DNA of 64,000 nucleotides from Streptomyces sp. RFCAC02 (GTDB lineage: Bacteria; Actinomycetota; Actinomycetes; Streptomycetales; Streptomycetaceae). The stretch lies in contig NZ_SAUH01000001.1 in assembly GCF_004193175.1 (NCBI RefSeq), positions 4,621,501 through 4,685,500 on the forward strand, written 5' to 3'. Both the position numbers and the translations under genes were made by a program. Positions within the stretch are counted from its first letter, which is position 1. Each line of letters opens with the position of its first letter. This document shows, piece by piece, positions 52,035 through 61,012 of the stretch. The notes below the pieces were generated by a model, which saw only the letters and a list, made by a program, of their open reading frames with translations, made no database searches and was not told the origin of the DNA.

Positions 52035-52611
52035 CGGCGGCCCGGCGCGCCCGGTCTCCGCTGGCTCGACCACCTCCGCGAAGATCGTGATCGCGGGCGG
52101 GTTCGGTGTGGGGAAGACCACGTTCGTGGGGTCGGTGTCGGAGATCAATCCGCTGCGGACGGAGGCGGTGATGACCTCGGCGTCGGCGGGGATCGACGAT
52201 CTCACGCACACGGCGGGGAAGACGACGACGACCGTGGCGATGGACTTCGGTCGTATCACGCTGGATCAGGACCTGATCCTGTATCTGTTCGGGACGCCGG
52301 GGCAGGACCGTTTCTGGTTCATGTGGGACGACCTGGTGCGTGGTGCGATCGGTGCGGTGGTGCTGGTGGACACGCGTCGGCTGGCGGACTGTTTCCCGGC
52401 GGTGGACTACTTCGAGAACAGCGGTCTGCCGTTCGTGATCGCGTTGAACGGGTTCGACGGTCATCAGCCGTATTCGCCGGACGAGGTGCGGGAGGCGTTG
52501 CAGATCGGTCCCGACGCGCCGATCATCACGACGGACGCGCGGCACCGTTCGGAGTCCAAGAGCGCCCTGATCACCCTCGTCGAACACGCACTGCTCGCCC
52601 GTCTCCACTGA
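52015..52611 (+). CDS. cvnD: Conservon small GTPase CvnD (first copy)
   Basis: A 198-residue Ras-like GTP-binding protein. P-loop GGFGVGKTTFVG, switch II/G3 FGTPGQDRFWFMWDDL, and the G4-like LNGFDGHQPY are present. It is the output GTPase of the conservon and is membrane-associated through the CvnA complex. The GTG at 52015 lies inside cvnC. From TTSAKIV onward the DNA is almost the same as the second copy; only the first 20 and last few residues differ. Confidence 0.94.
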   Translation: MDFASSSGGPARPVSAGSTTSAKIVIAGGFGVGKTTFVGSVSEINPLRTEAVMTSASAGIDDLTHTAGKTTTTVAMDFGRITLDQDLILYLFGTPGQDRFWFMWDDLVRGAIGAVVLVDTRRLADCFPAVDYFENSGLPFVIALNGFDGHQPYSPDEVREALQIGPDAPIITTDARHRSESKSALITLVEHALLARLH

Positions 52612-52954
52612 CCGGCACCTCCCCGTACGTACGGACGCCCCGCGCGCCGATGCGGCACCGCCCGCAGCCCGGCGCGCGTTCGTTTTCGTTCCGGTGACCG
52701 ATCGCGCCCGTTCTCCGCATGCCGTGTGCTCCCGTCCGACCACCGCATGCCCGGTTCCCGGCTCTCTCGCCTGTAAACCGCTTCGTTTCACCGCGGCCAC
52801 GGCACATTCCCGGCCGTTCCCCGGCGGGTCCGTCGTAATTCCCGTGTTTCCCGGTGCGGGAAACCCCTCGCGGGGCATGCTGGATGGCGCCCGATCCCCC
52901 CACTGACGCCACGGCCCGCCCGCGACGGCGTGCCGGTGCCGGGAGGTGAGACCA
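52612..52954. promoter_or_regulatory. Intergenic region upstream of the second conservon
   Basis: No gene is seen in these 343 bp. The inverted repeat GTTTCCC-GGTGC-GGGAAAC (52846-52864) and a short CCCCTCGCGGGG palindrome behind it (52864-52875) lie about 80-100 bp before cvnA. TGTAAACCGCTTCGTTTCACC around 52771-52791 is the most AT-rich stretch and may hold a promoter. No clear -35/-10 pair could be fixed. Confidence 0.45.
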
Positions 52955-55579
52955 GTGAGCCGCCGTACGACGTCCCCCCGCGCCCCGGGCGACCCCCGGG
53001 GCGCCGGACCCCGCCTCGCGCCCCGCAACTGGCGCGTCGCCACGAAGCTCAACGCCATCCTCCTCATCCCCGTCCTCGTCGCCCTCGCCCTCGGCGGTCT
53101 GCGCGTCGGCGCCGACCGGGCGCGCGCCGAAGAGGCGGACGACGCCCGGCGCGTCGCCGAACTCGCCCGCGCCGCCACGGCGTTCGCCCACGCCGTCCTC
53201 GACGAACGCGACCTGACCGCGCGGCCCCTGCTGGAGGGGCGCGGCGACGACCCCGGCATCGCCGAGGCCCGCGACCGCACCGACCGCGCCCGCGCCGAGT
53301 TCGCCGCCCGCGCCGCCGACGCCCCCGACAGCCCGGGGCTGCGCGACCGGCTGGACGACGCCGACGCGGCGGTGGACCTCCTGGTCTCACTGCGCGACCG
53401 GGCGTTCACCGACGCCCTGCCCGGGGTCGCCACGGAGGAGGCGTACGTCGCGGTCCAGCGCCCCCTGATGGCCTTCGCCAACGAACTCGGCCTCGGCACG
53501 GACAACATGCTCGTGTACGGACGCAGCGTCTACGCCCTGTCCCTCGCCAAGGCGGCGAGTTCCCTCCAGCGCGCCATCGGCACCCACCTCATCGTCGCCC
53601 CGGGACCGGACGCGGGCTCCGTCGAGCAGCAGGTCACCGCGTTCAACTCCTATGTGCGCCTGGAGGAGATCGCCCTCGGCGAGTTCGCCTCGGCCGGTAC
53701 GGACGACCGGGTGCGGCAGCTCGCGCAGGCCATGGCCGACACCGAGCTGGACGTCACGGGAGGCGACCCGCAGGCGCCGGGTCCCGGCACCATGATCGAC
53801 CTCATCGCCGAAGGGCTCGACGCGGAGCGGCTCGCCGACGCCGGGGTCACGGCCGAGAGCTGGTTCCGTACGGCGACCGCCGAGTTCGACGCCTACCGGG
53901 CCGTCGAGAGCGACCTCATGGACGCCGCCGTCCACGAGGCGCGCGAGGTCAGCGCCGACGCGCGCCGCGACATCGTGGCGGGCGCCGCCGCCGTCCTCGC
54001 CGCAGTCCTGCTGGCGTTCGTCGTGGCCGGCCTCGTCGCCCGGTCCATGGGCCGCGGGATGCGGCGGCTGCGCGCCGCCGCGTTCGACGTCGCCGACCAC
54101 CGGCTGCCGCAGGCCGTGGCGCGCCTCGCCGGATCGAAACCCGGCGACGCTCCGCCCGCCGTCGCGCCGATCGGGATGGCGACCCGCGACGAGGTCGGCG
54201 AGATAGCCCGCGCCTTCGACCGCATCCACGGGCAGGCGGTCCGCCTCGCCACCGAGCAGGCCGCGCTGCGCGCCGCCATCAGCACCCTCTTCGCGAACCT
54301 CGCCGGCCGCAACCAGACCCTCGTCGAGCGGCAGCTCGCGCTGATCAGCGCCCTGGAGACGCACGAGGCCGACCCCGAGGCGCTCGACGGCCTCTTCCGA
54401 CTCGACCACCTCGCGACCCGCATGCGCCGCAACGGCGAGAACCTCCTCGTCCTCGCGGGCGAGGAGCCGGCCCACCGCTGGGACCGCCCGATCTCCCTCC
54501 TGGACGTGCTGCGTGCGGCCGCCTCCGAGGTCGAGGACTACGCCCGCATCGAGCTGACCGGCGTGCCCGACACCGTGATCAGGGCCGGCGTCGTCAACGA
54601 CCTGGTCCACCTGCTGGCCGAACTGCTGGAGAACGCCACCGTCTTCTCCTCGCCCCGCGCGCCGGTCCGCGTCACCGCCACCCGGCTCCCGGACGGCCGG
54701 GTCCTCACCGAGATCCACGACGCCGGCATCGGTCTGTCGCCGGACGACCTCGCGGCCGTCAACGCGCGGCTCGCCCATCCGCCGCACCTGGACGCCGCCG
54801 TCACCGGCCGCATGGGCCTGTTCGTCGTCGGCCGGCTCGCGGAGCGGCACGGGATCCGCGTCCAGCTCCGGCACGCGGAGCACACCGGCACGACGGCTCT
54901 GGTCATGCTGCCCGACGCGGTCACCCGGCCGGGGCCCGCTCCCGCCACGGCGGACGTGCCTGTCCCGCCTCCCCAGGGGGCGCGCGGCGACCTCGACGCG
55001 CCACCGGCCCAGCGCCCGGGACCGCGCCATGCGCGCCGACCGGCGCTCGCCCCGGCGGACGCGCCCCCTGTCGATTCGCGCGCCACGAACCCCACCTCGG
55101 ACGAACGTCCCACATCCCAGGCGGGTTTCGACCAGGTCACACCCGTCGCGGATTCACCCCTCAGTGGTCCCGCGGAGGGCGTGCAGCGCGTAGGCTGCAC
55201 TGGACCAGCACCGGGCGCCGGGGACGACCCCCGCGACGACCGGCCAAGGCAGCGGCCCGAGGAGGACCCGGCACAGCGACTGCGGGACGACGACCCGGCC
55301 CCGGCCCCACCGCCGGAACCGGGCCTGGCGCGGCCGGATCGGGGACCGCGCCGCGAGGGGCGCACGAGCGGCACCACATCCGCCGGACTGCCCCGGCGCG
55401 TACCGCGACACCGACCGACCGACCGGTCCTCACCGGACACCTCCGACGAGCCGCGGATCTCCCGCGACCCGTCACAGGTGGGCGGCAGGCTCAGCAGCCT
55501 GCGCCGCGGTGTACGGCGGGGCCGCGGCGCCGGCGAGAACGGCGCCGCACAGAACGACGAATACGATCAGGAGCGTTAG
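52955..55579 (+). CDS. cvnA: Conservon sensor kinase-like protein CvnA (second copy)
   Basis: An 874-residue paralogue of the protein at 47312. TM1 is near residues 31-51, then a NIT-type extracellular domain (LDERDLTARPLLEGRG), TM2 at about 339-364, HAMP, LDHLATRMRRNGENLLVLAG and an HATPase domain (ELLENATVFSSPRAP, IHDAGIGLSPDDL, GRMGLFVVGRLAERHG) at about 545-655. The disordered tail is much shorter than in the first copy and has no Tyr-rich repeats. The sensor part is clearly divergent from the first copy, unlike the B and D genes. The GTG at 52955 is 6 bp after GGGAGGTG. Confidence 0.93.
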   Translation: MSRRTTSPRAPGDPRGAGPRLAPRNWRVATKLNAILLIPVLVALALGGLRVGADRARAEEADDARRVAELARAATAFAHAVLDERDLTARPLLEGRGDDPGIAEARDRTDRARAEFAARAADAPDSPGLRDRLDDADAAVDLLVSLRDRAFTDALPGVATEEAYVAVQRPLMAFANELGLGTDNMLVYGRSVYALSLAKAASSLQRAIGTHLIVAPGPDAGSVEQQVTAFNSYVRLEEIALGEFASAGTDDRVRQLAQAMADTELDVTGGDPQAPGPGTMIDLIAEGLDAERLADAGVTAESWFRTATAEFDAYRAVESDLMDAAVHEAREVSADARRDIVAGAAAVLAAVLLAFVVAGLVARSMGRGMRRLRAAAFDVADHRLPQAVARLAGSKPGDAPPAVAPIGMATRDEVGEIARAFDRIHGQAVRLATEQAALRAAISTLFANLAGRNQTLVERQLALISALETHEADPEALDGLFRLDHLATRMRRNGENLLVLAGEEPAHRWDRPISLLDVLRAAASEVEDYARIELTGVPDTVIRAGVVNDLVHLLAELLENATVFSSPRAPVRVTATRLPDGRVLTEIHDAGIGLSPDDLAAVNARLAHPPHLDAAVTGRMGLFVVGRLAERHGIRVQLRHAEHTGTTALVMLPDAVTRPGPAPATADVPVPPPQGARGDLDAPPAQRPGPRHARRPALAPADAPPVDSRATNPTSDERPTSQAGFDQVTPVADSPLSGPAEGVQRVGCTGPAPGAGDDPRDDRPRQRPEEDPAQRLRDDDPAPAPPPEPGLARPDRGPRREGRTSGTTSAGLPRRVPRHRPTDRSSPDTSDEPRISRDPSQVGGRLSSLRRGVRRGRGAGENGAAQNDEYDQER

Positions 55580-55580
55580 T

Positions 55581-56003
55581 GTGAGGCCGATGAGCCAGGC
55601 GGCGCAGAACCTGAACTGGTTGATCACCAGTTTCGTGGAGAACACCCCCGGGGTGTCCCACACGGTGGTGGTGTCCGCCGATGGTCTTCTTCTGGCGTTG
55701 TCCGAGGGGTTCCCGCGGGACCGTGCGGATCAGCTGGCGGCGGTGGCGTCGGGTCTGACGTCGCTGACGGCGGGTGCGTCGCGGATCTTCGAGGGCGGTG
55801 CGGTGAATCAGACGGTGGTGGAGATGGAGCGTGGTTTCCTCTTCATCATGTCGATCTCGGACGGTTCGTCGCTGGCGGTGCTGGCACATCCGGACGCGGA
55901 CATCGGTCTGGTGGGGTACGAAATGGCGCTGCTGGTGGATCGAGCCGGTAGCGTTCTGACCCCGGACCTCCGCGCCGAGCTGCAGGGAAGCCTGCTCAAC
56001 TAG
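55581..56003 (+). CDS. cvnB: Conservon protein CvnB, roadblock/LC7 family (second copy)
   Basis: A 140-residue protein, nearly the same as the product of 51128-51550; the visible amino-acid changes are an Asp for Glu around residue 107 and Asn for Ser at the end. About nine base differences are seen over the 423 bp. The GTG at 55581 follows AGGAGCGTTAGT and sits 1 bp after the cvnA stop. It should partner the GTPase at 56812, but near-identity means the two CvnB proteins are probably interchangeable. Confidence 0.93.
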   Translation: MRPMSQAAQNLNWLITSFVENTPGVSHTVVVSADGLLLALSEGFPRDRADQLAAVASGLTSLTAGASRIFEGGAVNQTVVEMERGFLFIMSISDGSSLAVLAHPDADIGLVGYEMALLVDRAGSVLTPDLRAELQGSLLN

Positions 56004-56027
56004 CAGACCGCGTGTGCGGATTGGGTC

Positions 56028-56049
56028 TCCGGCACCATAAGGTGCCGGA
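56028..56049 (+). terminator. 9-bp hairpin between cvnB and cvnC of the second conservon
   Basis: TCCGGCACC (56028-56036) and GGTGCCGGA (56041-56049) flank the loop ATAA. It has no T tract and lies inside the operon, so it may be a partial terminator or RNA stability element. The first conservon has no counterpart. Confidence 0.5.
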
Positions 56050-56108
56050 CATGGCGACGAGATGAGCGCGGCTTCCGCTCGTGAGTGAAGGCAGTCGGAG
56101 GAGGAACA

Positions 56109-56831
56109 GTGACAACGCCCCCAGGCGGACCGTACGGCAACGAGTACCCGGCACAGCCGCCGCGTGACGGTGGGCCGGTGAGACGTTACAACTTCCCCTC
56201 CGCCCCCAGCGGCTCACGGCGGCGTCCGCCCGCCCCCGACCAGCAGGGTGAGAACCCGCGGTCCGAACCCCGGCCGAGGACCCGTCCCGAGCCTCCCCAG
56301 CCTCCGCAGCCGCCCGGCTACCGTCCGGCCCCCCCGGAGGGGAGCGAGCGGCGCGGGCCGCAGGACCGGGGCGGTCCGGTCCACCGCGACGACCGGCACC
56401 GCGCCGCGGGAGCGGCCGACACCCCGGCGGAGTGGACGCCCCCCGGCCGGCAGCCGTCCGCCGGCCGGCGTCCGCCCGAGCCCGAACCGCAGCAGCCGCT
56501 GGTCCGGCCGTACGCGATGACCGGTGGCCGGACGCGGCCGCGGTACCAGCTGGCCATCGAGGCGCTGGTGAGCACCACCGCCGACCCGGTCCAGCTCCAG
56601 GGGCAGCTTCCGGAGCACCAGCGGATCTGCCAGCTCTGCTACGAGGTCAAGTCCGTGGCCGAGGTCTCCGCGCTGCTCTCCATCCCCCTGGGGGTGGCCC
56701 GGATTCTGGTGGCCGATCTGGCCGAGGCCGGGCTCGTCGCCATTCATCAGCCGGGTCATGGCAGCGACCCGGGTGGCCAGCCAGATGTGACACTGCTCGA
56801 AAGGGTGCTCAGTGGACTTCGCAAGCTCTAA
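56109..56831 (+). CDS. cvnC: Conservon protein CvnC, DUF742, with Pro-rich N-terminal extension (second copy)
   Basis: A 240-residue DUF742 protein. Residues 1-135 are a disordered Pro/Arg/Gly-rich extension (for example RPEPPQPPQPPGYRPAPP-like runs), absent from the first copy. The core from LVRPYAMTGGRTRPRYQLAI to LLERVLSGLRKL is almost the same as that of the first CvnC. The GTG at 56109 follows GGAGGAGGAACA. The 3' end overlaps cvnD by 20 bp, exactly as in the first conservon. Confidence 0.92.
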   Translation: MTTPPGGPYGNEYPAQPPRDGGPVRRYNFPSAPSGSRRRPPAPDQQGENPRSEPRPRTRPEPPQPPQPPGYRPAPPEGSERRGPQDRGGPVHRDDRHRAAGAADTPAEWTPPGRQPSAGRRPPEPEPQQPLVRPYAMTGGRTRPRYQLAIEALVSTTADPVQLQGQLPEHQRICQLCYEVKSVAEVSALLSIPLGVARILVADLAEAGLVAIHQPGHGSDPGGQPDVTLLERVLSGLRKL

Positions 56832-57408
56832 CGACGCCGGGGGTCTCACCGCGCCGTCCCGGTCCACGACCTCCGCGAAGATCGTGATCGCGGGCGGGTT
56901 CGGTGTGGGGAAGACCACGTTCGTGGGGTCGGTGTCGGAGATCAATCCGCTGCGGACGGAGGCGGTGATGACCTCGGCGTCGGCGGGGATCGACGATCTC
57001 ACGCACACGGCGGGGAAGACGACGACGACCGTGGCGATGGACTTCGGTCGTATCACGCTGGATCAGGATCTGATCCTGTATCTGTTCGGGACGCCGGGGC
57101 AGGACCGTTTCTGGTTCATGTGGGACGACCTGGTGCGTGGTGCGATCGGTGCGGTGGTGCTGGTGGACACGCGTCGGCTGGCGGACTGTTTCCCGGCGGT
57201 GGACTATTTCGAGAACAGCGGTCTGCCGTTCGTGATCGCGTTGAACGGGTTCGACGGTCATCAGCCGTATTCGCCGGACGAGGTGCGGGAGGCGTTGCAG
57301 ATCGGTCCCGACGCGCCGATCATCACGACGGACGCGCGGCACCGTTCGGAGTCCAAGAGCGCCCTGATCACCCTCGTCGAACACGCGCTGATGGCACGGC
57401 TGCGCTGA
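56812..57408 (+). CDS. cvnD: Conservon small GTPase CvnD (second copy)
   Basis: A 198-residue Ras-like GTPase with the same G motifs as the first copy (GGFGVGKTTFVG, GTPGQDRFWFMW, LNGFDGHQ). Over roughly 520 bp from the P-loop region to ITLVEHA only two silent base differences were seen by eye. The first 20 residues and the last residues (MARLR against LARLH) differ. It closes the second conservon; the FAH-family gene follows 105 bp later with its own likely -10 box. Confidence 0.94.
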   Translation: MDFASSNDAGGLTAPSRSTTSAKIVIAGGFGVGKTTFVGSVSEINPLRTEAVMTSASAGIDDLTHTAGKTTTTVAMDFGRITLDQDLILYLFGTPGQDRFWFMWDDLVRGAIGAVVLVDTRRLADCFPAVDYFENSGLPFVIALNGFDGHQPYSPDEVREALQIGPDAPIITTDARHRSESKSALITLVEHALMARLR

Positions 57409-57456
57409 CCGCTCGCCCGCGCGCCGCCGCCAGAAGGCGCGCCGCGGCCGTTCGTC

Positions 57457-57462
57457 TAGGCT
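57457..57462 (+). promoter_or_regulatory. Probable -10 box for the FAH-gltX transcript
   Basis: TAGGCT lies 51 bp before the GTG at 57514. The region just upstream has a GCGCGCC/GGCGCGC hairpin (57419-57442) that may end conservon transcription. Confidence 0.4.
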
Positions 57463-57513
57463 GGACCCGCACTTTTCCAGGGTTCAAGCGGCCAGTGAAG
57501 GACGTACGCAGCC

Positions 57514-58296
57514 GTGCGCATCGCCAGATTCTCCATCGAGGGGACCGTTGGCTTCGGCGTGGTGGAGGAGGAGCCCGCCGAGGACGGCGGGCTCCAGCTC
57601 GACATCATCAAGGGCCACCCCTTCGCCGCCTTCGAACGGTCCGGCCGCCGTGTGCCGCTGAGCAAGGTCAGGCTGTTGCCGCCCGTCCTGCCCAGCAAGA
57701 TCGTCGCGGTCGGCCGGAACTACGCCGAGCACGCCCGTGAGCTGGGCAACGAGGTGCCCGACGTCCCGATCACCTTCTTCAAGCCGTCCACCTCGGTGAT
57801 CGGTCACGGCGACCCGATCGTCCACCCGACGATCTCGGACGACGTCCACCACGAGGCCGAGCTGGCCGTCGTCATCGGCCGCATGTGCCGCGACGTGCCG
57901 CGCGAGCGCGCCCGCGACGTCATCCTCGGCTACACCTGCGCCAACGACCTCACCGCCCGCGACGTGCAGCAGCGCGAGGCGCAGTGGGCGCGCGCGAAGG
58001 GCTTCGACACGTCCTGCCCGCTCGGTCCCTGGATCGAGACGGACCTCGACCCGTCCGACCTCGCCGTCATGTGCACGGTCAACGGCGAGCAGCGCCAGCT
58101 CGGCCGCACCAGCGAGATGATCCGCGCGGTCGAGGACCTCATCGTGCACATCAGCGAGTCGATGACGCTGCTCCCGCAGGACGTCATCCTGACCGGCACC
58201 CCCTCGGGGGTCGGGCCGGTCCGGGTCGGCGACGAGGTCGCCGTCTCCATCGAAGGCATCGGCACTCTCACCAACAAGGTCGTCACGCGTGACTAG
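57514..58296 (+). CDS. Fumarylacetoacetate hydrolase family protein
   Basis: A 260-residue FAH-fold protein. Metal-binding residues are in [29 protein letters not shown] and [20 protein letters not shown]; the end [22 protein letters not shown] is typical. The family includes fumarylpyruvate and acylpyruvate hydrolases and oxaloacetate decarboxylases, so the reaction is uncertain. Its stop overlaps the gltX start by 8 bp, so it is coupled to glutamyl-tRNA synthetase. Confidence 0.9.
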   Translation: MRIARFSIEGTVGFGVVEEEPAEDGGLQLDIIKGHPFAAFERSGRRVPLSKVRLLPPVLPSKIVAVGRNYAEHARELGNEVPDVPITFFKPSTSVIGHGDPIVHPTISDDVHHEAELAVVIGRMCRDVPRERARDVILGYTCANDLTARDVQQREAQWARAKGFDTSCPLGPWIETDLDPSDLAVMCTVNGEQRQLGRTSEMIRAVEDLIVHISESMTLLPQDVILTGTPSGVGPVRVGDEVAVSIEGIGTLTNKVVTRD

Positions 58297-59773
58297 TCCC
58301 ACCGCTCCCCGCGTCCGCTTCTGTCCGTCGCCGACCGGCAACCCGCACGTCGGCCTGGTGCGCACCGCGCTGTTCAACTGGGCCTTCGCCCGGCACAACG
58401 GCGGCACCGCCGTGTTCCGCATCGAGGACACCGACGCGGCCCGCGACTCCGAGGAGTCCTACGCGGCGCTGCTCGATGCCATGGAATGGCTCGGCTTCGA
58501 CTGGGACGAGAGCCCGGTCGCCGGCGGCCCGTACGCGCCCTACCGCCAGTCGCAGCGCATGGACATCTACGCGGACGTCGCGGAGAAGCTGCTGCGGGCC
58601 GGCCACGCGTATCACTGCTGGTGCACGGCGCAGGAACTGGAGGAGCGCCGCGCGGCGGCCCGCGCGGAGGGCCGTCCCTCGGGGTACGACGGCAGGTGCC
58701 GCACGGTGACGCCGGAGCAGCGCGCGGCGTACGAGGCCGAGGGGCGTACCCCGATCGTGCGATTCCGGATGCCGGACGAGCCGATCACGTTCACCGACCT
58801 GGTGCGCGGCGAGCTGACCTTCGCCCCCGAGAACGTCCCGGACTACGGCATCGTCCGTGCGAACGGCGCCCCGCTCTACACCCTGGTCAACCCGGTGGAC
58901 GACGCCCTCATGCGCATCACGCACGTGCTGCGCGGCGAGGACCTGCTGTCCTCCACCCCGCGCCAGATCGCGCTGTACCGGGCGCTCGCCGAGATCGGCG
59001 TGGGGGAGGGCACCGTCCCCGCGTTCGGTCACCTGCCGTACGTGATGGGGCAGGGCAACAAGAAGCTGTCCAAGCGGGACCCGGAGTCCTCGCTGAACCT
59101 GTACCGCGAGCGCGGGTTCCTGCCCGGCGCGCTGCTGAACTACCTCGCGCTCCTCGGCTGGTCGATCGCGGAGGACCGGGACATCTTCTCGATGGCGGAG
59201 ATGGTCGAGGCCTTCGAGATCGGCGCGGTGAACGCCAACCCGGCCCGTTTCGACCTGGCCAAGGCGGAGGCGGTCAACGCCACGCACATCAGGGAGCGGC
59301 TGAGCGCCGAGGAGTTCGCGGCGGCGTGCGAGCCGTGGCTGCGCGCCCCGTACGCGCCGTGGAAGCCGGAGGCGTACGACCCGGCCGCGTTCGCCGCGCT
59401 CGCCCCGCTGGCGCAGACGCGCGTCACGGTCCTGTCCGACATCACGGACGCCGTGGACTTCCTCTTCCTCGACGCGCCGGTGTCGGACGAGGCGGCGTGG
59501 CAGAAGGCGATGAAGCCGGGCGCCGAGGCGGTGCTCGGCACGGCGCGGGAGCGGCTGGCCGCGCTCGGGGAGTGGACGGCCGCCGCGCTGAAGGACGCCG
59601 TGCAGAGCGCGGGCGAGGAGCACGGGCTGAAGCTCGGCAAGGCCCAGGCGCCGGTGCGGGTGGCCGTGACCGGGCGCACGGTGGGGCTGCCGCTCTTCGA
59701 GTCCCTGGAGGTTCTCGGGCGGGAGCGGACGCTCGCCCGCGTGGACGCCGCCCTGGCCCGCCTCGCGGCCTGA
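58289..59773 (+). CDS. gltX: Glutamyl-tRNA synthetase
   Basis: A 494-residue class I synthetase. The HIGH-type motif is in [19 protein letters not shown], and KMSKS appears as [12 protein letters not shown] near residue 255. With gatCAB present and no glutaminyl-tRNA synthetase expected in the genus, it should be non-discriminating and also charge tRNA-Gln with glutamate. The tRNA-Gln and two tRNA-Glu genes lie within 450 bp downstream. The GTG start at 58289 overlaps the preceding gene. Confidence 0.97.
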   Translation: MTSPTAPRVRFCPSPTGNPHVGLVRTALFNWAFARHNGGTAVFRIEDTDAARDSEESYAALLDAMEWLGFDWDESPVAGGPYAPYRQSQRMDIYADVAEKLLRAGHAYHCWCTAQELEERRAAARAEGRPSGYDGRCRTVTPEQRAAYEAEGRTPIVRFRMPDEPITFTDLVRGELTFAPENVPDYGIVRANGAPLYTLVNPVDDALMRITHVLRGEDLLSSTPRQIALYRALAEIGVGEGTVPAFGHLPYVMGQGNKKLSKRDPESSLNLYRERGFLPGALLNYLALLGWSIAEDRDIFSMAEMVEAFEIGAVNANPARFDLAKAEAVNATHIRERLSAEEFAAACEPWLRAPYAPWKPEAYDPAAFAALAPLAQTRVTVLSDITDAVDFLFLDAPVSDEAAWQKAMKPGAEAVLGTARERLAALGEWTAAALKDAVQSAGEEHGLKLGKAQAPVRVAVTGRTVGLPLFESLEVLGRERTLARVDAALARLAA

Positions 59774-59818
59774 GCCGGCCCGCCCGCGGGGAACGCCACC
59801 GACCGCCGGGGAACCGGT

Positions 59819-59848
59819 TTGGGGACACCCTTCTCGATCGGGTATTGT
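59819..59848 (+). promoter_or_regulatory. Probable promoter of the tRNA-Gln/Glu cluster (TTGGGG-18-TATTGT)
   Basis: TTGGGG at 59819-59824 and TATTGT at 59843-59848 are spaced by 18 bp. The first tRNA starts about 83 bp downstream. A short CACCCCC/GGGGGTG hairpin at 59906-59922 lies just before the tRNA. Confidence 0.6.
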
Positions 59849-59931
59849 TTGGCGCGTCGCAAGGGACGGACCGGAAACGGGAAGCCCGGGCGATCACCTG
59901 AGCAACACCCCCGGTGGGGGTGGCGTTTCGG

Positions 59932-60003
59932 TGGGGTATGGTGTAATTGGCAGCACGACTGATTCTGGTTCAGTTAGTCTAGGTTCGAGTCCTGGTACCC
60001 CAG
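59932..60003 (+). tRNA. tRNA-Gln (CUG)
   Basis: Acceptor arms TGGGGTA and TACCCCA pair perfectly. The anticodon arm CTGATTCTGGTTCAG-type loop carries CTG. The T arm has GGTTCGAGTCC. The gene is 72 nt without CCA. It is charged through the GltX/GatCAB route. Confidence 0.95.
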
Positions 60004-60020
60004 CGGTCTTTCGAGATCAA

Positions 60021-60093
60021 GCCCCCGTTGTGTAGCGGCCTAGCACGCTGCCCTCTCAAGGCAGTAGCGCCGGTTCGAATCCGGTCGGGGGTA
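60021..60093 (+). tRNA. tRNA-Glu (CUC), copy 1
   Basis: The acceptor stem GCCCCCG pairs with CGGGGGT (one G-T pair). The anticodon loop is CTCTCAA with CTC, and the T arm is CCGGTTCGAATCCGG. The anticodon stem has a T-A pair (CTGCC/GGCAG). Confidence 0.96.
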
Positions 60094-60118
60094 CGGTCCG
60101 CTCAGCGGACTGCAGCAG

Positions 60119-60191
60119 GCCCCCGTTGTGTAGCGGCCTAGCACGCCGCCCTCTCAAGGCGGTAGCGCCGGTTCGAATCCGGTCGGGGGTA
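60119..60191 (+). tRNA. tRNA-Glu (CUC), copy 2
   Basis: The same as copy 1 except for a compensatory change in the anticodon stem (CCGCC/GGCGG in place of CTGCC/GGCAG). It lies 25 bp after copy 1 and presumably belongs to the same transcript. Confidence 0.96.
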
Positions 60192-60203
60192 CAGAGCGTC
60201 ACC

Positions 60204-60235
60204 GCAAGCCCCTCGCCTTTCGGCGGGGGGCTTGC
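60204..60235. terminator. Terminator after the tRNA cluster
   Basis: A 14-bp stem (60204-60217 with 60222-60235, one T-G pair) has loop TTTC. It is 12 bp after the last tRNA and 15 bp from the stop of the converging MerR gene, so it may serve both. Confidence 0.8.
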
Positions 60236-60250
60236 GTGTGTGCCCCCGGT

Positions 60251-60886
60251 TCACTCCCGGTGGCCGAAGCGCCGGGCGGCCTCCTCGGCCTGGGCGAGGC
60301 GCCGCAGGCTGAGCAGGACCGGCTCGTACAGCACGGTCAGCGCCACGGCGGCCTCCAGCTGTGTGGTGGGCGCCTCGAAGTCCTCGATGAGCGCGACCTC
60401 GTGGGCCGCGAGTTCGGCGGCCAGCCGGCCGTGGGGGAGCAGCCGGTCCGTGTCGCAGGGGTAGCCGAGGCGGACGAGCGCGGTCAGGGCGGCCACCAGG
60501 CTCCGGTGGGCCGGGTTGGACGGGACGACGCGCCAGCCGAGGCGCCGCTGGAGCTCCTCGGCCGTCCGGCGGGCGACCTCGGCGGCCGGCCCCTCCTCCG
60601 GGGCGGCGGGGGTGACGGGGAGCGCGGCGACGGCCGTGCCGAGGCGCGAGAGGTGGTCCTCGTTCTCGTCCTCCAGGGCGGCGAGGACCTCGCGCGCGGT
60701 GGCGACGGGGACGCGTCCGACGTGGATGAGGGCGCGGATCAGGCGCAGCCGGCGCAGGTGCTCCTCGTCGTACTCGGCCTGGGTCGTGGAGACCCGCTCG
60801 CCGGGCGGCAGCAGCCCCTCCCGCAGGTAGTACTTGATCGTCGCCGTGGAGACCCCGCTCCGTCTGCTCAGCTCGGCCAGCCGCAT
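60251..60886 (-). CDS. MerR-family transcriptional regulator
   Basis: A 211-residue regulator. The winged helix-turn-helix is N-terminal: MRLAELSRRSGVSTATIKYY followed by LREGLLPPG and YDEEHLRRLRLIRAL. The C-terminal effector domain is alanine/leucine-rich helical, without conserved metal cysteines, so a metal sensor is unlikely. The ATG at 60886 follows GAGGGGCATTCC. It is divergent from the DUF4188 gene, with an operator-like palindrome between. Confidence 0.9.
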   Translation of the reverse strand: MRLAELSRRSGVSTATIKYYLREGLLPPGERVSTTQAEYDEEHLRRLRLIRALIHVGRVPVATAREVLAALEDENEDHLSRLGTAVAALPVTPAAPEEGPAAEVARRTAEELQRRLGWRVVPSNPAHRSLVAALTALVRLGYPCDTDRLLPHGRLAAELAAHEVALIEDFEAPTTQLEAAVALTVLYEPVLLSLRRLAQAEEAARRFGHRE

Positions 60887-60921
60887 GGAATGCCCCTCGC
60901 CCCTTCCGCTCGTCTTCCCGC

Positions 60922-60975
60922 TTGCCAATTCTCTCGGAGAGTGCCACTATCCCATCATGGATAGTGAAGCTATCC
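60922..60975. promoter_or_regulatory. MerR operator and promoter between the divergent MerR and DUF4188 genes
   Basis: CACTATCC-CATCAT-GGATAGTG (60945-60966) is a perfect 8+6+8 palindrome. A further CTATCC at 60970-60975 pairs with GGATAG, so three half-sites are present. A promoter TTGCCA-17-CACTAT (60922-60950) driving the plus-strand gene overlaps the left half-site. Confidence 0.7.
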
Positions 60976-61012
60976 AAGTCGGGGTGACCGGTCGGGTGCG
61001 CATGGAGGGGTC

